The notes beneath the pieces are model-generated. The model searched no databases and was not told the origin of the DNA. It saw only the letters and a program-made list of their open reading frames with translations. From the NCBI GenBank assembly GCA_024637305.1, contig JAGXFI010000074.1, forward strand, positions 1-51,510: DNA of 51,510 nt, written 5' to 3'. This document shows positions 43,417 through 51,510 of this stretch, in pieces (positions within the stretch are counted from its first letter, which is position 1; every line of letters begins with the position of its first letter). The translations under genes were made by a program, and so were the position numbers. The stretch is from Sulfitobacter sp. Lineage in GTDB: Bacteria; Pseudomonadota; Alphaproteobacteria; Rhodobacterales; Rhodobacteraceae.

Positions 43417-44048
43417 TTTGGATCATCCGCTCCCATGACCCGCGCGAAGGCCCAGGTATCTTTCTGTTTCTTGATTTCCGTCAGGCTGCCTTCGATTATG
43501 TCCCCGCCCTTGTCCCGCACGGCGGAATTCAGCTCGGCCACAAACCGGATGGTGATCTCGCCTTCGTTGGTATCTGGATCCAGTTTCGCATCCACCAACT
43601 GCATTTCGCGGACACCGATGAAATTCGCTTCGATCGTCAGACCCTGATCCTCGCGCGCAGAGACACCATCGACGAAGCTTTCGTAGACATCCTCCGAAAG
43701 GAAAGGCTGAATTTCAGCCAAGTTGCCTTTTTCATAACCCATAACGATCATCTCGTAGGCCCCGCGTGCGCCAGCAAGGAAGTCGGTCACATTGAACGAT
43801 GGTTCGATGCGCTTCATCTCAGCCAGTGCGTGCGCCTCGGCGCTGCCTTCGTCCACATGATCCGTTATGTCCAGATCAGGTCCGCCTTCAATCACTTCGA
43901 GCGGAGGTGACTTTCGCGCCGAAGTTCCGGGTGTCGGCAATGGCGGCTTTTCGAAACCTTCCCGCGTGCCAAGCACGTTCTTCAGCCGCAGGATCAGGAA
44001 GACTGCGATACCGGCCAGCACCAAAAGCTGTATTAGCGGCGAATTCAT
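43389..44048 (-). CDS. Tim44/TimA domain protein
   Basis: A 219-aa membrane-anchored protein. One N-terminal helix (SPLIQLLVLAGIAVFLILRL) is followed by a proline-rich linker and a Tim44-like domain (about 85–215: FNVTDFLAGARGAYEMIVMGYEKGN, FLSEDVYESFVDGV, EITIRFVAELNSAVRD). Bacterial TimA is related to the mitochondrial import motor subunit Tim44, though its bacterial role is unclear. It heads the Tim44–mltA–smr operon and is divergent from fxsA and secB. Confidence 0.93.
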   Translation of the reverse strand: MNSPLIQLLVLAGIAVFLILRLKNVLGTREGFEKPPLPTPGTSARKSPPLEVIEGGPDLDITDHVDEGSAEAHALAEMKRIEPSFNVTDFLAGARGAYEMIVMGYEKGNLAEIQPFLSEDVYESFVDGVSAREDQGLTIEANFIGVREMQLVDAKLDPDTNEGEITIRFVAELNSAVRDKGGDIIEGSLTEIKKQKDTWAFARVMGADDPNWLLVSTDG

Positions 44049-44152
44049 AAGGACCTCTTACGGGCAAGACGTGGAAACAGGGCTATAGACGCCTTATGTA
44101 GGACGTGAGAGAGGCCAAGTCCACTCTAACGCCAACGATAAGGACTCACTAT

Positions 44153-44623
44153 ATGTGGCTATTGATCGCATTCATCACTGTTCCGATCATAGAAATCGCA
44201 CTGTTCATCCAGGTCGGCGGATTCATCGGGCTGTGGCCGACATTGCTAATCGTCGTGATTACAGCCGTGTTGGGCACATATCTGGTGCGCACGCAGGGGA
44301 TCATGGCGCTCAATCAGGTTCGCAGTTCCTTCACTGACCTGCGCGACCCGACAGAGCCGTTGGTGCATGGTGCGATGATTCTTTTTGCTGGTGCCTTGCT
44401 GTTGACGCCGGGTTTTTTCACCGATGCGGTAGGTTTTTCGCTTTTGGTCCCTGGCATTCGCCAGGCTGTATACCGTGCAATTCGCGCCCGGGTTTCAGTG
44501 CAGACCTTCGGTACCCCCGGTCCGCAACCTCGCCCGCGTGACGGTAATGTCATTGACGGTGAATATACTGAAATCGACCGTGAGGACCGGCCAGAGCGTC
44601 CCTCAGGCTGGACAAAGCATTGA
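44153..44623 (+). CDS. fxsA: FxsA family membrane protein
   Basis: A 156-aa membrane protein: MWLLIAFITVPIIEIALFIQVG, the GxxPTLLIVVITAVLGTYLVRTQG region and GAMILFAGALLLTPGFFTDAVGFSLLVPGIR all match FxsA (suppressor of F exclusion of T7). Two or three membrane segments lie in the first 100 residues, and the C-terminus is hydrophilic. The ATG at 44153 has AAGGA 9 nt upstream; the ATG at 44105 is less likely. secB follows after 63 bp. Confidence 0.93.
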   Translation: MWLLIAFITVPIIEIALFIQVGGFIGLWPTLLIVVITAVLGTYLVRTQGIMALNQVRSSFTDLRDPTEPLVHGAMILFAGALLLTPGFFTDAVGFSLLVPGIRQAVYRAIRARVSVQTFGTPGPQPRPRDGNVIDGEYTEIDREDRPERPSGWTKH

Positions 44624-44686
44624 GCGTGGCGCGCCAAACTGCTAAGCCCCGATAAACCATTTTCAATCCGCACAAAGGAAGAACCC

Positions 44687-45169
44687 ATGGCCGAGGCCGA
44701 TGCAAAACAACCCCCCGCACCGCAGATGCGTGTGTTGGGCCAATTTATCCGTGACATGTCCTTCGAAAACATCATGGCGCAGAAAGGCGCGCCAGCCGAT
44801 GTGCAGCCGGACATTCAGGTTCAAGTGAATCTGGACGCGAAGAAACGCCCAACGGAAAATCAGTTTGAAAGCGCTATCAAGCTGAACGTCACCTCAAAAG
44901 CGAAAGGTGGCGACACAACGCTTTTCGTGCTGGAGCTCGACTATGTCGGGATCTTCCACATCGAAAACGTACCTGAAGATCAGATGCATCCGTTTCTGTT
45001 GATCGAATGTCCGCGCATGATTTTCCCGTTTGTGCGCCGTGTGGTCAGCGACATCACCCGCGATGGTGGTTTCCCGCCGCTCAATCTGGAAAATATCGAC
45101 TTTGTCTCGCTCTACCGTAACGAGATCGCGCGCCGGCAGGCGGAAAACCCGCCAAAGGCAGACGCCTAA
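44687..45169 (+). CDS. secB: Protein-export chaperone SecB
   Basis: A 160-aa chaperone that keeps preproteins unfolded for SecA. MRVLGQFIRDMSFENIMAQKG, LNVTSKAKG and HPFLLIECPRMIFPFVRRVVSDITRDGGFPPL are family hallmarks. AAAGGAAG precedes the ATG. It converges on dnaQ with a 4-nt overlap. Confidence 0.97.
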   Translation: MAEADAKQPPAPQMRVLGQFIRDMSFENIMAQKGAPADVQPDIQVQVNLDAKKRPTENQFESAIKLNVTSKAKGGDTTLFVLELDYVGIFHIENVPEDQMHPFLLIECPRMIFPFVRRVVSDITRDGGFPPLNLENIDFVSLYRNEIARRQAENPPKADA

Positions 45170-45852
45170 ATCTTGTTCCACATTGCATCGCCGCCCAGGT
45201 TGCCGACAAACTCGGCGTGGGCGGCGATTTCTTTTTCGGTAATGCGCGGCGGCAATGGGTTGGGTCGCGGTTTCGGCGTCCAGGCGCTTATTTTATCACC
45301 GTCTTTCTGTTCTGACTGGCGGGACAGACCGAAATCCGGCTGCCGTCCTCCGATCAATTCTAGATAGACTTCGGCCAGGATCTCACTGTCCAGTAACGCG
45401 CCATGCAAGGTGCGCGAAGAATTATCAATATTGAACCGGCGACAAAGCGCATCAAGAGACGCCGGCGAACCGGGGAAACGTTGACGCGCAATGATGAGTG
45501 TATCAATTGCCCGCTCCCATGCGATCTGGGGCAAGTTCATCCACCGCAGCTCTGCATTCAGGAATTTTATGTCAAAAGCGGCGTTGTGGATGATCAGCTT
45601 GGCGTCGCCAATAAAATCAAGGAATGCTTTACCCACTTGCGCAAACTTGGGCTTGTCGCGCAGAAAGTCGTCGCCCAGACCGTGGACCTGGAACGCCTCT
45701 TCTGGCATGGCACGTTCGGGGTTGATATACTGATGGTACGTGTTGCCGGTGGCCATATGATTCATCAATTCGACCGCGCCAATCTCGACAATCCGGTCGC
45801 CAGTCTCCGGGTCAAAGCCCGTGGTTTCAGTGTCGAGAACAATTTCACGCAT
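45166..45852 (-). CDS. dnaQ: DNA polymerase III ε subunit (proofreading exonuclease)
   Basis: A 228-aa 3'–5' exonuclease. ExoI is MREIVLDTETTG (Asp7, Glu9), ExoII is IIHNAAFDIKFLNAEL, and ExoIII is LHGALLDSEILAEVYLEL. The start ATG 45852 is family-like; the frame extends further but overlaps coaE. It overlaps coaE by 8 nt and is the last gene of the maf–aroE–coaE–dnaQ operon that reads away from the putative origin. Confidence 0.96.
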   Translation of the reverse strand: MREIVLDTETTGFDPETGDRIVEIGAVELMNHMATGNTYHQYINPERAMPEEAFQVHGLGDDFLRDKPKFAQVGKAFLDFIGDAKLIIHNAAFDIKFLNAELRWMNLPQIAWERAIDTLIIARQRFPGSPASLDALCRRFNIDNSSRTLHGALLDSEILAEVYLELIGGRQPDFGLSRQSEQKDGDKISAWTPKPRPNPLPPRITEKEIAAHAEFVGNLGGDAMWNKI

Positions 45853-46432
45853 CAAGCCGGCTCCTGATCTGATCAACAACCTTTTGAACCTGTGCCGCGG
45901 CGTGTTCAAGGGTATCGGTAAGGATCACGTGGTCGGCCCGCGCGCATTTCTCTGTCGCAGGCATCTGTTTGGACCGAATGGCAAGGAACTGATCGCGGGT
46001 CATTGTTCCGCGCTCCAATACGCGCGCCTCCTGCACGGTATCTGGAACATAAACGCAAACGGTCGCGTCCATGCGCGCGTCACCGCCAGTCTCAAACAGT
46101 AGCGGTATGTCCAACACAGCGATGTCCGCATCGGCTGTCGCCAAAAATTCAGCGCGGTCTTCAGCCACAAGAGGGTGAACGATCTTTTCAATCTCTCTCA
46201 GGGTATCGGGGTCGGCGGCGATGATCTCTTTCAACACGGCCCGTGAAACAGCACCGTTGATGACGGCCTGAGGAAACGCTTTTTGCATCAAAGGTACGGC
46301 CTTGCCCCCGCGTGCATAAAGCCGATGTACAGCTGCATCGGCATCCCAAACGGCGCAGCCCTGATCTGCGAACATCTTGGCGGTCGTCGATTTACCCATC
46401 CCGATAGAGCCGGTCAGCCCAAGCAGAAACAT
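45845..46432 (-). CDS. coaE: Dephospho-CoA kinase
   Basis: A 195-aa kinase for the last step of CoA synthesis. Walker A is LTGSIGMGKST, followed by the conserved WDADAAVHRLY, HPLVAEDR and VLDIPLLFETGGD motifs. Its ATG overlaps the aroE stop by one base (TGATG). Confidence 0.97.
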   Translation of the reverse strand: MFLLGLTGSIGMGKSTTAKMFADQGCAVWDADAAVHRLYARGGKAVPLMQKAFPQAVINGAVSRAVLKEIIAADPDTLREIEKIVHPLVAEDRAEFLATADADIAVLDIPLLFETGGDARMDATVCVYVPDTVQEARVLERGTMTRDQFLAIRSKQMPATEKCARADHVILTDTLEHAAAQVQKVVDQIRSRLDA

Positions 46433-47280
46433 CAGCGCAGCGCCGCGGCGCGGGTGGCGCGATCCACTTCCGGGCGTTTACCGAACCACCGTTCAAATGC
46501 CGGTACTGCCTGATGCAACAACATACCAAGCCCGTCGACCGTGACGCAGCCTGCCTCTTCTGCGGTAGCAAGAAGCGCGGTCTTTAACGGGGCGTAAACC
46601 AGATCCGTCACCACTGTTGCAGCGCGCAGACCATCCATCGGTACGCGCAGTTCTCCCTTACCCACCATCCCAAGCGAGGTCGTATTTACCAAAAGTGCGG
46701 CATCATCCACCATATTGCCCGCCTGGACCCAGTCATAAATAACAAGTCGCGATCCAAAATCTGCACGAAGCTGCTCGGCCCTGACCCGCGTGCGATTTGA
46801 CAGCCGGATTTCTGGAACGCCCGCGTCGATCAGCGACGCGACAACGGCACGCGCGGCCCCACCAGCGCCGAGGACTGCCGCAGGACCAGAGGACGGCACC
46901 CAGGAAGGCGCATTGATCCGCAGATTCTCGATAAATCCGTAACCGTCTGTATTGTCTGCGTGAATTTTGCCGTCTTTGCGGAAAATCAGCGTATTCGCGG
47001 CACCTATCAGCGACGCACGGTCCGTGATCAGATCTGCGATCTGCATAACGCTTTCTTTGTGCGGGATCGTAACATTGACCCCGACAAACCCCATGTTCGG
47101 TAACGTGGACAATACCGTGGCCAAATCTCCGGATGAAATATCCATTGGGATGTAATATCCAGCGATTCCGTAGGTTTTGAGCCAATGCCGATGAAGCTGA
47201 GGCGATTTGGAGTGCGAGACCGGTGAGCCTATAACGCCTGCCAGCGGTATCCGCTGCGGAGAGGATGTTTGGGTGGTCAC
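46432..47280 (-). CDS. aroE: Shikimate dehydrogenase
   Basis: A 282-aa NADPH enzyme of the aromatic amino acid pathway. SPVSHSKSPQLHRHWL binds shikimate, NVTIPHKE contains the catalytic lysine, and VLGAGGAARAVVASL with NRTRVRAEQL is the NADP loop. The GTG start at 47280 overlaps the maf stop as GTGA. Confidence 0.97.
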   Translation of the reverse strand: MTTQTSSPQRIPLAGVIGSPVSHSKSPQLHRHWLKTYGIAGYYIPMDISSGDLATVLSTLPNMGFVGVNVTIPHKESVMQIADLITDRASLIGAANTLIFRKDGKIHADNTDGYGFIENLRINAPSWVPSSGPAAVLGAGGAARAVVASLIDAGVPEIRLSNRTRVRAEQLRADFGSRLVIYDWVQAGNMVDDAALLVNTTSLGMVGKGELRVPMDGLRAATVVTDLVYAPLKTALLATAEEAGCVTVDGLGMLLHQAVPAFERWFGKRPEVDRATRAAALR

Positions 47281-47876
47281 GTTTCGAGATCTCCACGTAA
47301 TGTGAGGTAGGCGAGCATCTCCAACAATGGCATGCCCAGAACATGAAAGTAGTCGCCTTCGACGCGGGTGAAAAGGCGCACACCTTCTTCCTCCAGCTTA
47401 TAAGCACCAACGGCGTGGCGTATGCTCTCCCAATTTCGGTCGACATAGCCTGCGATATATGCGGGCGAAGCGTCGCGCATCTGCATTCGGACCTGTCCTA
47501 CGTGCCGCCAGATAGGTTGCCCCGCCTCATAGATAACAGCTGCCGAAAGCAGCGTATGACGATCGCCGCATAGCGTAGCAAGCTGGGCTACTGCATCATT
47601 TGGTGTCTTGGGTTTACTAAGTAAAGTGCCGTGATGATCGAGAACCTGATCGCAGCCGATTACCAAGGTACCGGGCATCCTTTCACTGATCTTGGCCGCT
47701 TTCAGACCGGCAAGCGCATCGGCGATGTCACGGGGCGAAACGTCTTCCGCCAGGAGTGAAGCCTTGATCATTTCTTCATCTATCTTGGGTGCGATGACGT
47801 CATGAGGCACGGCGGCCTGGGTCAGGAGCTGCGACCGAATGCGGGAACCTGACGCGAGGATGATCTGCAAGGACAT
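47277..47876 (-). CDS. maf: Maf-like nucleotide pyrophosphatase
   Basis: A 199-aa protein of the Maf/YhdE family, which hydrolyses non-canonical or surplus nucleoside triphosphates. SLQIILASGSRIRSQLL carries the SxSxxR motif; CDQVLDHHGTLLSKPKT and GAYKLEEEGVRLFTRVEGDYFHVLGMPL are characteristic. The start is ATG 47876; the preceding intergenic segment is the candidate oriC. Confidence 0.95.
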   Translation of the reverse strand: MSLQIILASGSRIRSQLLTQAAVPHDVIAPKIDEEMIKASLLAEDVSPRDIADALAGLKAAKISERMPGTLVIGCDQVLDHHGTLLSKPKTPNDAVAQLATLCGDRHTLLSAAVIYEAGQPIWRHVGQVRMQMRDASPAYIAGYVDRNWESIRHAVGAYKLEEEGVRLFTRVEGDYFHVLGMPLLEMLAYLTLRGDLET

Positions 47877-48271
47877 GTGTATAAACCTATGGGTAACACT
47901 AAGGATACAATAGGGATCGGTTCTGCGGAATTCCCAATACCGGCACAAGTCTGGAAAACCAGGTCGTCTTCGTCGCTTTGCACAAATTCTGTCCTATGGT
48001 GGAGAAGAACAAAGTCATGCTTGTGTGTGGTTCGGTTCATCCACAACGATACACAGAGTTCTACACAGTTGCATTATTCGATAAGGTATTGATATATATA
48101 ATGATTACTGGGTGTATGGAAGTTACACCACAACTATCTCTAGTGTTGTGCACAAGCGTGTAACCCTGCGGATAACGCTTTAATCCACAGGTCGCGGCTT
48201 CCCTACTGATCACTACAATCTTTCTTTTCTCTTATATTATTATAAGGAGGGGCTGACAGGGAGACTGACCG
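47876..48271. other. Candidate chromosomal replication origin (oriC)
   Basis: A 395-bp gene-free, AT-rich gap from which flanking genes diverge (maf–dnaQ left, hemJ–mnmG right). DnaA-box-like 9-mers (consensus TTATNCACA): TTATACACA, exact, minus strand 47876–47884; TTCTACACA 48059–48067; TTGTGCACA 48146–48154, part of the palindrome TTGTGCACAA; and one-mismatch TCATCCACA 48037–48045, TAATCCACA 48181–48189, TTATCCGCA minus strand 48167–48175 and CTTTGCACA 47976–47984. An AT-rich tract sits among them. A parS site lies 3.2 kb away. No ORF here looks coding. oriC status is inferred. Confidence 0.7.
48073..48107. other. AT-rich tract, possible DNA-unwinding element
   Basis: 35 bp with 29 A/T, including TTGATATATATAATGATTA, between clusters of DnaA-like boxes. 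It stands out from the GC-rich surroundings and could be the melting element of the putative origin. A second AT-rich run lies at about 48211–48246, next to the hemJ ribosome-binding site. Confidence 0.55.
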
Positions 48272-48721
48272 ATGACCGATTTTCTGAGCTTGGCGTATCC
48301 TTGGATCAAAGGGCTGCATATTATCTCGGTGATCTCATGGATGGCGGGGATATTCTATCTGCCACGGCTTTTCGTTCATCATACGGAGCGCGTTGGGCTT
48401 GGTGGCGATACGCATGATCTTTTTTGCATGATGGAATACAAGCTGGCCCATGTGATCATGGGTCCGGCAATGGTGGCAACTTGGATCTTCGGCCTGTGCC
48501 TGGTGTTTACTCCGGGGATTGTGGATTGGTCCTACGCTTGGCCTTGGGTAAAAGGGATAGCTGTGATCGGGATGACCGTGTTCCATATTTGGCTGGAGCG
48601 TCGCGTGGCAGAATTTGGCCGAGGTCAAAATAGGTTGAGTGGAAAACGCTACCGGGTCATGAACGAGGTTCCGACCGTGCTGATGATCGTGATCGTTTTT
48701 TCTGTGACGGTCAAATTCTGA
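48272..48721 (+). CDS. hemJ: Protoporphyrinogen IX oxidase HemJ
   Basis: A 149-aa four-helix membrane protein of the HemJ family (formerly UPF0093), the oxygen-independent protoporphyrinogen oxidase common in alphaproteobacteria. [23 protein letters not shown] with His16 and [17 protein letters not shown] are conserved. GGGAG lies 8 nt before the ATG. It is the first rightward gene after the putative origin. The other heme gene in the window is hemD. Confidence 0.95.
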   Translation: MTDFLSLAYPWIKGLHIISVISWMAGIFYLPRLFVHHTERVGLGGDTHDLFCMMEYKLAHVIMGPAMVATWIFGLCLVFTPGIVDWSYAWPWVKGIAVIGMTVFHIWLERRVAEFGRGQNRLSGKRYRVMNEVPTVLMIVIVFSVTVKF

Positions 48722-48727
48722 ACCAGA

Positions 48728-48756
48728 TTGACTCGCGGCTTCGAACCTCATATTGC
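48728..48756 (+). promoter_or_regulatory. Possible rho promoter
   Basis: TTGACT (48728–48733), a 17-nt spacer and TATTGC (48751–48756) lie 94 nt before the rho ATG. The –35 is good and the –10 weak. No full leader autoregulation structure was recognised. Confidence 0.35.
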
Positions 48757-48849
48757 CATCATATCGCCCCGTCCGGGGATGAATCATATCTGCATATTCA
48801 CGAAACTTCCGACCGACGTTTTGCGCGTGGTCCGGACACGGGTATTTCC

Positions 48850-50121
48850 ATGACAACAGAATCGCTGAACCTCGCTGACCTCAAAGCAAAATCGCCCAAA
48901 GATCTTTTGGCGATGGCTGAAGATCTGGAGATCGAGAACGCCTCGACCATGCGCAAGGGCGAGATGATGTTTCAGATCCTGCGCGAACGTGCCGACGAGG
49001 GATGGCAAATCTCCGGTGATGGTGTGATTGAGATTCTCCAGGATGGTTTTGGTTTCTTGCGGTCACCCGAAGCGAACTATCTTCCCGGTCCAGATGACAT
49101 TTACGTTTCGCCCGAGATGATCCGCCAGCATTCGTTGCGTACCGGCGACACGATTGAGGGGTTCATCAAGGCTCCTGACGACACGGAACGCTATTTTGCG
49201 CTGACGGAGGTTTCAAAGATCAACTTCGAGGATCCGGAACAGGCCCGTCACAAGGTGGCCTTTGAGAATCTTACGCCGCTCTATCCCGATGAACGTCTGA
49301 CGATGGAAGTCGATGATCCGACGGTCAAGGACCGTTCTGCCCGGATTATTGATTTGGTCACGCCGATCGGTAAAGGCCAGCGCTGCCTGATCGTCGCGCC
49401 GCCGCGTACCGGTAAAACGGTGCTGCTTCAGAACATCGCCAATTCTATCGAGAAAAATCATCCTGAATGCTATCTGATCGTCCTTTTGATCGACGAGCGG
49501 CCTGAAGAAGTGACCGACATGCAACGATCGGTGAAGGGTGAGGTTGTGTCATCGACATTTGACGAACCTGCAACGCGTCACGTTGCGGTTTCCGATATGG
49601 TCATCGAAAAAGCCAAGCGTTTGGTAGAGCACAAACGCGATGTGGTCATTCTGCTTGATTCCATCACCCGACTTGGACGGGCGTTCAACACTGTTGTGCC
49701 CTCGTCTGGCAAGGTCCTCACCGGTGGCGTCGACGCGAACGCCTTGCAACGTCCCAAGCGTTTCTTTGGTGCCGCGCGGAATATCGAAGAAGGCGGGTCG
49801 CTGACCATTATCGCCACGGCTTTGATTGATACAGGCAGCCGGATGGACGAAGTGATCTTTGAAGAATTCAAGGGTACGGGTAATTCCGAGATCATTCTGG
49901 ATCGCAAGATCGCGGACAAGCGGGTCTTCCCGGCGATAGATATTCTCAAGTCCGGTACGCGGAAAGAGGACCTGCTGATCGACAAGATTGACCTGCAGAA
50001 GACCTTTGTGCTTCGCCGTATCTTGAACCCGATGGGAACAACCGATGCAATCGAGTTCTTGATTTCCAAGTTGAAACAGACGAAGACAAACGCAGACTTC
50101 TTCGACTCAATGAATACCTAG
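48850..50121 (+). CDS. rho: Transcription termination factor Rho
   Basis: A 423-aa hexameric RNA helicase. The N-terminal domain ([20 protein letters not shown]) is followed by the RNA-binding domain with RNP1 DGFGFLR (65–71), Walker A APPRTGKT (183–190), [14 protein letters not shown] and [15 protein letters not shown] (Q/R-loop region). Length and ends are normal. mnmE follows after 28 nt. Confidence 0.98.
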   Translation: MTTESLNLADLKAKSPKDLLAMAEDLEIENASTMRKGEMMFQILRERADEGWQISGDGVIEILQDGFGFLRSPEANYLPGPDDIYVSPEMIRQHSLRTGDTIEGFIKAPDDTERYFALTEVSKINFEDPEQARHKVAFENLTPLYPDERLTMEVDDPTVKDRSARIIDLVTPIGKGQRCLIVAPPRTGKTVLLQNIANSIEKNHPECYLIVLLIDERPEEVTDMQRSVKGEVVSSTFDEPATRHVAVSDMVIEKAKRLVEHKRDVVILLDSITRLGRAFNTVVPSSGKVLTGGVDANALQRPKRFFGAARNIEEGGSLTIIATALIDTGSRMDEVIFEEFKGTGNSEIILDRKIADKRVFPAIDILKSGTRKEDLLIDKIDLQKTFVLRRILNPMGTTDAIEFLISKLKQTKTNADFFDSMNT

Positions 50122-50149
50122 AAACCATATATTTCAAAGGCTTAGGTCG

Positions 50150-51436
50150 ATGGATACGATTTTTGCGCAGGCAACAGCAGTTGGCCGGGCGGGCGTTTCT
50201 GTTGTCCGTATATCGGGGCCTCTAGCCTTTGACGTTGCCCGGCAGTTGGTTGGCGATTTGCCTGCTGTAAGGCATGCCGGTCTCCGTAGAGTTATCAGCC
50301 CTGATGGCGGATTTATCGATGAGGCGGTCGTGGTTTGTTTCGCAGGACCTCAAAGCTTCACCGGGGAAGATGTGGTCGAACTACAGCTTCATGGTAGCAT
50401 AGCGATAATTCGTAAGGTGCTGAGCGAATTGGGGCTCTTCGAAGGAGTTCGGCTTGCCGAAGCTGGTGAGTTTACGCGCCGAGCGCTCGAAAATGGCAAG
50501 CTTGATCTTACGCAGGTCGAGGGACTTGCAGATTTGATAGACGCTGAGACCGAGGCGCAAAGGAAGCAGGCGTTGCGGGTTCTGTCTGGTGATCTAGGTG
50601 CACAGGTTGACGGCTGGCGGCGCTCACTCATTCGCGCTGCAGCATTGCTGGAGGCGACGATTGATTTTGCTGATGAAGACGTACCCGTTGACGTTTCCGG
50701 TGAAGTTATGGAATTGTTGAGCGGCGTCGAAAAAGATTTGAAGCGTGAGATAGCAGGAACACTGGCAGGCGAACGGATTAGGTCCGGGTTTGAGGTGGCT
50801 ATAGTCGGTGCGCCTAATGTCGGGAAGTCCACCTTGCTGAACAGGATCGCGGGACGAGAGGCCGCAATAACCTCAAATATCGCGGGCACGACACGGGATG
50901 TTATTGAGGTACGGCTTGATCTTAATGGTTTGCCGGTCACCCTGTTGGACACCGCTGGGATACGTGAGAGTGACGATGAAATCGAAGGCATCGGTGTCAA
51001 GCTTGCCTTGAAGCGAGCGGAGCAGGCTGATCTTCGGGTCTTTTTGGTAGAAGTGGGAGAATCACCAGTTCAAAATCCCGGAGAGCGTGATATCGTTGTA
51101 GTAGCAAAATCCGATTTATCAGATGCCGCGTACCCAGCAATTTCAGGTGAAACCGGGGCCGGGGTTTCCCAGCTACTGGATGTTATTGAGCGAAACCTTG
51201 GCGAAATTGCGTCGCAAGTTTCGGTTGCAACACATGAGCGACACGCTCAGGCTATGCGTAGCGCCGAGGGTGCGATTGAAGCGACCTTTGATTTGCTTAA
51301 AAGCGACCCTGATCGCTACGATTTGGCAGCGGAAGAGTTGCGATCTGGAATTCGGAAGCTTGAAGCCCTAGTTGGGCGTGTAGATGTTGAAAATCTTCTC
51401 GATGAGATTTTCGCGAGTTTTTGCTTGGGCAAGTAG
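50150..51436 (+). CDS. mnmE: tRNA uridine-5-carboxymethylaminomethyl GTPase MnmE
   Basis: A 428-aa GTPase that, with MnmG, modifies U34 of certain tRNAs. The N-terminal tetrahydrofolate-binding domain starts [24 protein letters not shown]; the G1 motif is GAPNVGKS, G2 is AGTTRD, G3 is DTAG, and the C-terminus is FCLGK with the catalytic Cys. The preceding gap is 28 nt after rho and the mnmG start is only 3–12 nt downstream. Confidence 0.97.
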   Translation: MDTIFAQATAVGRAGVSVVRISGPLAFDVARQLVGDLPAVRHAGLRRVISPDGGFIDEAVVVCFAGPQSFTGEDVVELQLHGSIAIIRKVLSELGLFEGVRLAEAGEFTRRALENGKLDLTQVEGLADLIDAETEAQRKQALRVLSGDLGAQVDGWRRSLIRAAALLEATIDFADEDVPVDVSGEVMELLSGVEKDLKREIAGTLAGERIRSGFEVAIVGAPNVGKSTLLNRIAGREAAITSNIAGTTRDVIEVRLDLNGLPVTLLDTAGIRESDDEIEGIGVKLALKRAEQADLRVFLVEVGESPVQNPGERDIVVVAKSDLSDAAYPAISGETGAGVSQLLDVIERNLGEIASQVSVATHERHAQAMRSAEGAIEATFDLLKSDPDRYDLAAEELRSGIRKLEALVGRVDVENLLDEIFASFCLGK

Positions 51437-51439
51437 AGG

Positions 51440-51510
51440 ATGTTTCACGTGAAACAATTCGATGTAATCGTGATCGGAGGCGGTCATGCAGGATGCGAGG
51501 CAGCACACGC
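51440..51510 (+). CDS. mnmG: tRNA uridine-5-carboxymethylaminomethyl synthesis enzyme MnmG (5' part)
   Basis: The window ends after 23 complete codons: MFHVKQFDVIVIGGGHAGCE... with the GGGHAGCEAA FAD-binding loop of MnmG/GidA. Two starts are possible: ATG 51440, which directly follows GAGG and reads through parS, or GTG 51449 (MKQFDVIVIGGG), nine nt after GAGG and better spaced. Either way parS overlaps the start. Confidence 0.93.
   Translation, partial: MFHVKQFDVIVIGGGHAGCEAAH
51441..51456. promoter_or_regulatory. parS centromere site
   Basis: TGTTTCACGTGAAACA is the complete 16-bp parS palindrome bound by ParB. It lies 4 nt after the mnmE stop and overlaps the start of mnmG. In alphaproteobacteria parAB lies downstream of mnmG–rsmG, so parS here is well placed. 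It also encodes the FHVK residues if mnmG starts at 51440. Confidence 0.93.

Noticed and set aside
47877..48163. Small frames within the maf–hemJ gap
   Set aside because: Short, AT-rich, no ribosome-binding sites or conserved residues; the segment fits an origin better.

Overview
The window is a piece of an alphaproteobacterial chromosome, most likely from Rhodobacteraceae (Roseobacter/Rhodobacter group). The evidence is gene content and order: a PrrB (RegB) sensor divergent from prrC–prrA, hemD–mitofilin–HemY(TPR), DUF2853, AddAB rather than RecBCD, an hslV with an N-terminal propeptide, maf–aroE–coaE–dnaQ, and hemJ–rho–mnmE–mnmG. Coding is dense and GC-rich, with many ATGA-type overlaps. 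I cannot assign a genus.

Layout. 1–2.0 kb: a sulfotransferase cut by the window edge, divergent from a DUF2793/phage-fibre-like gene, with a full CtrA-type box between them. 2.1–8.3 kb: hemD–mitofilin–HemY on the minus strand, divergent from tsaD–gpsA–YciI–EVE. 8.5–10.6 kb: DUF2853 and ahcY. 10.7–24.2 kb: a surface-glycan block with an FkbM methyltransferase, a fucosyltransferase-like protein, a coiled-coil protein, a sulfotransferase, two glycosyltransferases, a third glycosyltransferase-like protein, a diverged GDP-mannose dehydratase paralogue, and a complete GDP-L-fucose route (manC, gmd, fcl). 24.2–27 kb: the redox regulators prrA, prrC and prrB. 27–37.4 kb: a DivL-like PAS protein behind a second CtrA-type box, then tsaE–amgK–murU–addB–addA and trxA, ended by a strong terminator. 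37.5–45.2 kb: a capsule-type protein, hslVU, an MFS transporter, Smr–mltA–Tim44, fxsA and secB. 45.2–51.5 kb: the probable replication-origin region.

The most informative part is the right end. dnaQ, coaE, aroE and maf all point left; hemJ, rho, mnmE and mnmG all point right. Between them lies a 395-bp gene-free, AT-rich segment with several DnaA-box-like sequences and a 35-nt AT-rich tract, which fits oriC. About 3.2 kb away, at the mnmE/mnmG junction, is a perfect 16-bp parS palindrome overlapping the mnmG start. Together they suggest the origin and a partition site.

The second theme is the glycan block: GDP-fucose supply, a fucosyltransferase-like enzyme and sulfotransferases suggest a sulfated, fucose-containing surface polysaccharide. 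The third is the pair of TTAA-N7-TTAA boxes, one upstream of a phage-fibre/head-spike-like gene and one upstream of a DivL-like gene, suggesting both belong to the CtrA regulon. No tRNA, rRNA, CRISPR array, insertion sequence or known riboswitch was recognised.
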